64,000 nucleotides of DNA, taken from NCBI GenBank assembly GCA_021396245.1, contig WNYE01000044.1, positions 248,001-312,000 on the forward strand, read 5' to 3'. A program made the position numbers and the translations under genes. This document shows positions 57,183 through 64,000 of the stretch, piece by piece; positions within the stretch are counted from its first letter, which is position 1; each line of letters begins with the position of its first letter. The stretch is from Sporothrix humicola (lineage: Eukaryota; Ascomycota; Sordariomycetes; Ophiostomatales; Ophiostomataceae). The notes beneath the pieces are model-generated. The model was not told the DNA's origin. It searched no databases and saw nothing but the letters and a program-made list of their open reading frames with translations.

Positions 57183-58559
57183 ATGGCCTCCCTCTTCTCG
57201 CGGCTCAGCCATGGCCGCGGCCGGTTCGGCTTTGTTGTCACGCTGGTAGCACTCGCCGTGCTCGCGTTCTGCTCGTTCACGGCCTCCGCCGAGTCCAAGT
57301 CCGCCTCGACGGCCATTCCTTTCCCGATCAGCTCCGAGGAGCTCAACGACCGTCTCCAAGAGTGCGATGTGGTCCAGGCACTCGGCCAGCAGAAGCTGCG
57401 GCTGTACGCCGGCGAGGACGGCCAGGGCGGCGTCCCCTCATCGACAACGGCCAAGATCTTTTCGATTCTGTTCCCCGGCAGCCCCGCAGTCAACGCGCTG
57501 CTCGCGACGCTCTACATTTCCGGCCCGCCGAACTTCTTGCTGGCGCTGTGCCCGCCCAACATTGACCCGGCATCGCTGTCGGTGATGGTGGCCTTTGCGG
57601 TCGGCGGCCTGCTGGGTGACACGCTGTTCCATCTTCTTCCCGAGATCTTTGTGGGCGAGGACGACGAGAGAGCCGACCGAGCACGGCTGGTGCTTGTTGA
57701 GCCGAACCGGAACCTGCTGCTGGGCGTGGCAATTATGATTGGTTTCCTGACGTTTGTGGCCATGGACAAGGGCCTGCGGATTGCGACGGGCGGCAACGGC
57801 CACGAACACAACCACGGCAGCCACAGCCACGACGAGAAGAGCTCGGCCGTGACCACATCGTCGGACGCGGCGTCTGGCTCGGCCAAGTCGCGTAAGAAGG
57901 GCGGCAACAAGAAGAAGGACAGCGAGGAGACCAAGGCGGTGGCCGAGGCCAATGCCAGCGTCAAGCTGTCTGGTTACCTTAACCTGATGTGAGTATTCGT
58001 GGGCATTCTGATTTTAGATGCGACCTCTTTCTAACATATTCTCTCCTCTCCCAGTGCCGACTTTACACACAACATCACCGACGGCCTGGCCATGTCGGCC
58101 TCCTTTTATGCCTCGCCGACGATTGGCGCCACGACGACTGTGGCCGTCTTCTTCCACGAGATTCCGCACGAGGTGGGCGACTTTGCCCTGCTGATCCAGT
58201 CCGGCTTCTCCAAGCGTGCGGCCATGGGCGCGCAGTTTGTGACGGCGCTCGGCGCGCTGCTGGGCACCGTCATTGGTATTCTTGTCCAGGAGTTTGGCGG
58301 CAACAGCGCTAGCGGATCTTCAGCCGCAGATGCGGCGGCCGAGGTCGGCCTGTTCGGCACGAGCCTGACATGGGGCGACATGCTGCTGCCGTTCACGGCA
58401 GGCACGTTCCTGTACGTCGGTACGGTGGCGGTGATCCCGGAGCTTTTGGAGACGAACCTCGAGGGCAGCTCCAAGCTGGGAGAGCTGCGCAAGACGCTGA
58501 TCCAGTTCGCGGCCATTGGCACGGGCGCGGGCATCATGCTGTACATTTCGTGGCATTAG
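57183..58559 (+). CDS. YKE4: ZIP zinc transporter, KE4/YKE4 (SLC39A7) type
   Basis: Membrane zinc transporter of 436 aa. KE4-type members sit in ER/Golgi membranes and move zinc toward the cytosol in animals; yeast Yke4 is bidirectional. Two exons, 57183-57988 and 58055-58559, join in phase 2 (AT/T) over a 66-base intron. A hydrophobic N-terminus (about 14-35) acts as signal or first segment. Then come hydrophobic segments with FAVGGLLGDTLFHLLPEIF (about 137-155), a His-rich cytosolic loop near 205-217 (GHEHNHGSHSHDE), and a Lys/Ser-rich stretch. The metal-site motifs of the LIV-1/ZIP family follow: HNITDG at 274-279 and HEIPHEVGD at 303-311. The gene ends at TAG 58557-58559 immediately before the poly-G artefact, so its downstream sequence is unreliable; the coding sequence itself appears intact. 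It is divergent from the PI-PLC gene. Confidence 0.92.
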
Positions 58560-58561
58560 CC

Positions 58562-58563
<2 letters not shown>

Positions 58564-58636
<73 letters not shown>

Positions 58637-58709
58637 AGNNNNNCCCAATAACTTTTACCATTTGCGGGCCATTGGCACGGGCGCGGGCAACATCTTTTAA
58701 TTTTCTTGG

Positions 58710-58744
<35 letters not shown>
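58564..58744. other. Likely assembly artefact: poly-G, N gap, corrupted duplicate, poly-C
   Basis: 71 G (58564-58634), CAAG, five Ns (58639-58643), then a degraded second copy of the last bases of the ZIP gene (GGCCATTGGCACGGGCGCGG is shared exactly with 58511-58530), ending in GGCATTAA and a 29-base poly-C run (58716-58744). The real locus is most simply one gene end followed by one C homopolymer. Reads could not be joined through it, leaving both read ends in the assembly. Confidence 0.85.
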
Positions 58745-58746
<2 letters not shown>

Positions 58747-61700
58747 ACAAAAAGGTGCGACGTCTCACGACGTGTGTCCGACAATCAAGGTTGGGCTGAT
58801 ATCTGGCCATCATAGGGCTGGATGGCATGAGATATACACATATACTTCAAACATATCATACGGAGTACACGAAACAGGCAGGTCGTATGCCTTAAAACGG
58901 ACGAGCGGTCTTGCTTAGAATAGACTGGATATGTACGATTTGGGCTCTTATTTAATAGACCGAGATAAAGTTTGCATCAACGGCCAGGGTTATCCTGTGT
59001 AGGGTCCGGATATATGATTCAAAGACATTTTTTTTTATTTCTCAACAATCCGATTTTCTTAGGGGTACATTCCAAGGAAGTAAATGCCATGGTGAGGCGG
59101 ATCACATAATAAGCGCGGCGTGCAATCGTTCCCCTGATGTTCGCCGTGATCATCACCGCGTCTATTTGGCGAGAACGTATTCAAACGCGGTGGCTCGGGC
59201 ACGGTGAGCCGCCCGAGTTGCCAGACATTCAAGGTCAAGCAGGTGCGATTCATGCCAAACCGGCAACAGTCGCTGTTATCGTACTGGGAATAAGTTTCTC
59301 CAGCCTCTCGATTGCTGCCCGTTTCCACCTCTAGACATTCACTTTGCCATAGGGCATAAGCTGACTGTCACGAGAGAATATAGCGGGCATTCTCCAGTTT
59401 TACAAAGACCAAACGCACGGATTGCGCCGTGGGAATCATGAAGTGCAGTATGGAGTACGGAGTAATAGTAACCTCGTTCGAGATTGCAAGATACTCAAGG
59501 TCAAACCAGAAGAGGAAGGTCTTCTTTGGGCAGGTTCATGACCAGTACAAACAAAGGGATACAAAACGTACGACACAACTCTGACAAGAGCATTGACAAT
59601 GGAGAACATGCCGACAATGTCTAGAGGCGAAGATGATGACTGTGTTGAGAGAAACGCCCGAGTAGCGGTCTGACGACCAAGGCTCGGCTTTGGATGTCAT
59701 CGAATCCGTGTCTGATCGAAGTCAAGGCTCGATGTAAACCCGGCGAAATGTTGTTCTTCGAACATCTACCTGCAATAGCAAATATCAATGTGATAATCCT
59801 AAAAAGGCATTGAAAGAGAAATGGCCAAGAGATGGGAGTCCAAGAGACCTGGAAACCAGACAGACATGTCGACTCATACTTTTTCTCAAATGTCCACGAC
59901 CAGTCGGTTTATTTGTATGACAAGATTCTTTTTATCAGACAAGACGCGGTACGTCGCTGCCATGCATTAACAAACCCCACGAACTGTGGACTGGAGGGCG
60001 GACCGTGGAGCTTTGACCATGAATTTTTTTTTGGATATGGAGCATGAACAAGGATCGTGGGACCTTTGTTCCGTGTATTCACGAAAAGACCCCATTTGGT
60101 AAGACTGCCAGATGCAGCACTTGCATGCGGTGTTGCAAGTACTGTGTATGCACAATAATAAGGCACAGTAATACTCCGTACTCGTACAGGATAAACTCCG
60201 GAGAGACCCTCCAGCAGGAAGGCCAGGATGACTAGTGCTTTGTCGAGGAAAGGGCGCAGCTGGAAACATGTCAGACCTAGAATGCAAAATGCCCGCCTGG
60301 CCGCCTGGCCGCCTCTTCCATCTCTTGAAGAGGATCTACGACCAACTACGTCCTAGCACGTGGGTGTGGGCGAAGGATTCCCTCACCAAAATTTGTGAGT
60401 TTGATTCTTGCTCATGTTGACAACAGGGCAGGTGGTAGTCAGATGAATCTCTTCACTCCTGACGTCCTACCTCCCCAGGCCTGTTCCTCCCGCTTATTTC
60501 TTCCTCGTAGGGCAGGCGTTACGTTTACTAACTGAAGCCTGCCATCTTAAACGGAGAAAAGAGAAGCAAATATGCAAACATGAAAACAAGCAATCATCCA
60601 GCCGCTAAATCTCAATCCCAGAATAGACATTCGGGGTTGCTGTACGGAGTTATGTGGAATGTGCCGTGTAGCAAAGGCGCACTTGTACTTCAAGGTTGCA
60701 GTCATTATGTAGCCAAGGTCCAGAGCGTTACTGTGTATGCGTTATTCTCAACAGTCTTTGAGGGAAGTATTGGCGATATTATTGCATGAGTTGACATTCA
60801 GTTAGAAGACGATTTTCAATGTTTGTTTTTCACAAACATCCCATGTCCTCGCACAGTCATATCGGCCTCTCGTTTCCCCTTCATTTAATCTTCTGTTAAT
60901 TTTTTTTTCATTTTTTTTTTTCATTTTCAAGATGGATCTCATAAAAAGATTTCTTGACATACTGAGTATATGACTCTTATTTTTCAGTCTTTTCGGTGAA
61001 ATAGCCCAACGCTACGGCATGCACCTAACGAGGATCGCGCTCAAACTTTCTTTTCTTGCTTTTCATTTCGTCTCCCATTATTTTCATTTTATTTTTACTA
61101 CGACCACTCCCTGCATCCAAGTCCCACAAGGCGAGCTCCATATCCAGCGTCCGTGGGCGGAGATGGCACGGGAGTGTGCCCATCGGTTTTTTTTTTTTTT
61201 TGGACTATTGTGACCCCGTCTCGTGAAGACAGGAGACAGATGGGAGGAGAGAGAAGAGGAGAGGACAGAGGAGGAGTATGTTGCAGCAATTTGACTGTGT
61301 GAGTGGGCTGCATTAACGCTACTAGATTTTTGCAGGCCCAGGTCCAAGCTTCACCTCCCTCGTAAGGAAAGAAGAAACGACGGGCCCGGGAAGCCTGGAC
61401 GGGATATGCAGGTCACGATGTAAAGAAGAAAAAAATGCATAACAGGGGAAGAGGAGAAACGACGCAGACGCAGCCAGAAAGTTGACGGGCTTGGACTTTT
61501 CCCCCTTCATCTTCGTAAATTCGTATTAATCTGTGACTCGTCCGGGCTAGAGTATCGGCATCGCGGGATATAGGAGTTTGACAAGCGCGAGAACGGCGTG
61601 GCTGGTGAAGACGGCGCGAAGAAAAAAATATCGTGAAGGTCGAAGCGGCTACCCGCCCCGAAGAAGGAGAAAAAAGCATATGGCGTACTGGGTAGGCCAA

Positions 61701-64000
61701 AAGAAAATCTAAGATCCACGATACAAGCCTCGGCCACCTTCCCCGATTTGCTCTTGTTCCAGACGCCGTTCACACAGGCGCCGCCCATTTGAAGTTCAGG
61801 CAAAACAGCCAGTCTTTAATTGTAAGTCTTTTGATTGTGGGTAAATACACTTGTTGTGACTCGTTCCGGGTGGTCGGAGTATCTTTATGTGGAGTTGTAG
61901 ATGTTTGCTGACATCCGCTTTGTTTTCAATGAGATCTTTTTTGGGTTGACAATTGACGCATCGTATGTCTGTCATTTTATCTGTCATTCCACCACGTTGT
62001 CAACGGTTTTCTGTCTTTGTACTCCGTTGTCTCTCTTGTCAGCACAACCGTTAGACGCGTGGTCCCAGAGGTCTGGATTCCACAAGTCTCGTCGGCTTTG
62101 TGTATGTGATTCTACTGTCTCTGATTTCTGTCTGACTTGTGTCTGACCTGTCACCACGCACTTGGAAGGAGGATTCGGGGATCTCTCAGCACATCCGCTC
62201 AAACCGCGTATGAGCACTATTAGCTTTGTCTCTTTTCAACTTATTTATATCTACATTTTTTTCGGGGTCCAGATAGCCACGAGAAAAGGCGGATGCCAAG
62301 CTGTATTTCGAAGAATCTCGGTAGCTCTCCGCTTTCCGCACGAACTCCTTCGAGGCTCACTCATTGCCTTACACAGAACGTATCTATTCTTTTCAGATGC
62401 TGTGACTTTACACGACATCCGTTGTAACACTGCACAAAACTTCGCGGTGATACGGAGCAACTTCCAGCCTTGTCATCTCACCTTACCATCAGCCCTCATC
62501 GGCTTTCACTATTCTAACCCAAAGCCGTGGAAAGCTTGTAGCTAAGCCTCTGTCTCACTTCCTCTGCCTGCCTCTTTTTGGCCATTTGAATGTGAGATGG
62601 AACTGGAGCTGTCCTGATGATTGTCACCTCGTCTTCTTTTCGGTTTCCATATTTTCCCTCATTTTCTGACATCTCACTGCTCGTACCAGTTTTGTTGAAT
62701 TCAAAGTTTCGACGACGTCAAATGGAGCCACATTAGTTTTGCATGAATATCACACTCATAAACAACGCCCAATCGTATTCTTCTGGGCCAGCCCGTTGTC
62801 ACGATACCTACGTTTGCCTCTTTTCTAATTTTTGTCTCTTTGATATGTTTCTTCTTTGGGACTTTTTTTGTCACGATGCCACACAGTTGTAGTCTTGGAA
62901 AAAGCTCAAAAAAATTGTTGGTCTTGGCTTACAGCTTTGGGCGACATCGGACCCCCTCCTCTTTTACTCTTTTTCTGTCTCTCCACACTCCACCATGGCT
63001 CCCCATATTTTTCCATGTACAAGTGGCGCAAAAGGTACAGAGGTACAACCCAAAAGCATCTCGGCGTGTAAAAAGGCGGCGCAAGAAGATTGTTGGGTGT
63101 GCATAGCGGTTGAAAATTAATGGGTGTGAATAGAGTAAATGAGGGGAAAGAAATCGTGAAGAAAGGACAGGGGAGGGAAAGAAATGGAAAGAAAAAAAAA
63201 TTGAAATAAAAGGAAACAATAAAGATGAAGGGAATAAAAAGGCGGTATGGTAAAGGGTGGAAAGGGCCGTGAACGAAAAGGTTGAAGTTGATATAGATAT
63301 TCACGACACAAAAACAGCCACAGAACATATGGTAAATGCAAGGGGAAATGAACCTCTTTGGTCAAAATCAGATACCTGGCTGCTGGCAAGATCGTTGCTC
63401 TGGAATTCGACTGACATCATTAAAACTACATTGCAAAAACTTCAAAATCATGGGTGAATGACGGCAAAAGTGAGGTGAACGACGTAGTTCGTTTTCACAA
63501 GATGAAACCTTCAAAAGCATACGAACAATACGAAAATATGAAGTATTACATAGCAGACGAAATTGGGCGCATCACGTAAAGGCGTTATGCTCAATAGAGG
63601 GTGAAGAGGGCAGTTTGTCAGCCAGGGTTTGTCAGAATACATCATGTAATCATGCTTGTGGCCATCCCTTGTCCAGCCAAGACACCCCAAACCCAAGGCA
63701 CATTCACGCCACGCTGCAACTGCGCCAACGATAAAAGCAATCAAAGGCACTGAAAGCAACCAAGCAATGGAAAATCATCTGCGCCTTTCCGTAGTCAAGT
63801 TTCCCTTTCAAGCTTGACGAGGCTCAGATGTTTAGAAAGCACCCATTTCATTGGCGCGCTTGTCCTAAATTCAAGAAAGTCAAAAGATGAAAATGAAACG
63901 GCACCACATCTTGTCGATTTTGTCCGTTTTAGATTGTCCAGACTCTGGTTGTGACTCTGCGCACTAACAAGTCGTTAAGCAAACCGCTAAAGCGGGTACG
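58745..64000. other. 5.3-kb region without a supported gene
   Basis: No credible coding region to the end of the window. Three exact copies of the 9-mer TACTCCGTA/TACGGAGTA lie close together (58859, 59456, 60172). A poly-T run is at 61190-61201, and a GCCTGGCC microrepeat at 60296-60310. T-rich DNA with some C/T bias continues from 62000. I saw no tRNA, rRNA or transposon signature. The window edge may cut a gene whose exons lie beyond it. Confidence 0.5.
59456..59464. promoter_or_regulatory. Representative copy of recurrent 9-mer TACGGAGTA
   Basis: One of 11 exact copies (either orientation) in this window, all outside exons: 480, 14001, 25563, 26461, 29816, 35055, 41080, 51113, 58859, 59456 and 60172. 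It has inverted arms TAC...GTA around a GGA/TCC core. A regulatory role is only a possibility. Confidence 0.35.

Noticed and set aside
58564..58744. Poly-G/poly-C as a real structural element (G-quadruplex or telomere-like)
   Set aside because: The Ns and corrupted duplication of the ZIP gene end point to an assembly error.
61507..61803. 98-residue minus-strand frame
   Set aside because: Low-complexity Phe/Ser-rich composition and no supporting signals.
63511..63759. 82-residue minus-strand frame near the window end with a hydrophobic start
   Set aside because: It could be an exon of a gene beyond the window, but no splice signals or family features can be confirmed.
1..64000. CRISPR arrays, operons, riboswitches, tRNA and 5S rRNA genes
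   Set aside because: The sequence is fungal nuclear DNA, so bacterial features are not expected. By eye I found no B-box GGTTCGANTCC or conserved 5S start. A covariance-model scan would settle the RNA genes.

Overview
This window is nuclear DNA of a filamentous ascomycete, most likely a Sordariomycete (inference; no species can be named from sequence alone). The supporting signs are short GT-AG introns of 61-289 bp with internal branch sites such as CTAAC, GC-rich third codon positions in exons, long pyrimidine-rich leaders on the coding strand, a Zn(II)2Cys6 regulator, a fungal 7-TM rhodopsin-domain protein, an eglC-type GPI-anchored glucanase and typical fungal housekeeping proteins.

I support twelve protein-coding genes plus one conserved hypothetical gene. 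From left to right they are: FIS1 mitochondrial fission factor (+, 1428-2300); a zinc-ribbon/RING-H2 E3 ligase (+, 5246-7972); a zinc-cluster transcription factor (+, 16379-18911); a pyridoxamine-phosphate-oxidase-like flavoprotein of the Alr4036 type (+, 19664-20566); a 7-TM rhodopsin-domain membrane protein (+, 30392-32285); RPB5 (-, 33412-34311) divergent from BFR1 (+, 35481-37156); a conserved hypothetical Cys-motif protein (-, 38400-39248); MTG2/Obg mitochondrial GTPase (+, 43436-45460); NCL1/TRM4 tRNA m5C methyltransferase (+, 45858-48669); an eglC-type GH17 glucanase (-, 49202-50699); a six-repeat beta-propeller fused to a PI-PLC X domain (-, 54036-55982); and a KE4/YKE4-type ZIP zinc transporter (+, 57183-58559). 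Exon boundaries were placed by hand from splice signals and reading-frame continuity.

Gene density is low: about half of the window is non-coding. Large gaps lie at 7973-16378, 20567-30391, 39249-43435, 50700-54035 and 58745-64000. The 20.6-30.4 kb gap holds a 522-bp MITE-like element (22391-22912) with about 40-bp terminal inverted repeats and an 8-bp target duplication; its interior is mostly a degenerate 9-bp tandem repeat. The 9-mer TACTCCGTA/TACGGAGTA occurs exactly 11 times, always outside coding exons, against about 0.5 expected by chance.

The region 58564-58744 (poly-G, five Ns, a corrupted copy of the ZIP gene end, poly-C) looks like an assembly artefact. The genes are not an operon or cluster. 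Most are housekeeping (mitochondrial dynamics and translation, RNA polymerase, tRNA modification, metal homeostasis), with several cell-surface or signalling proteins between them. The least ordinary protein is the propeller/PI-PLC fusion.
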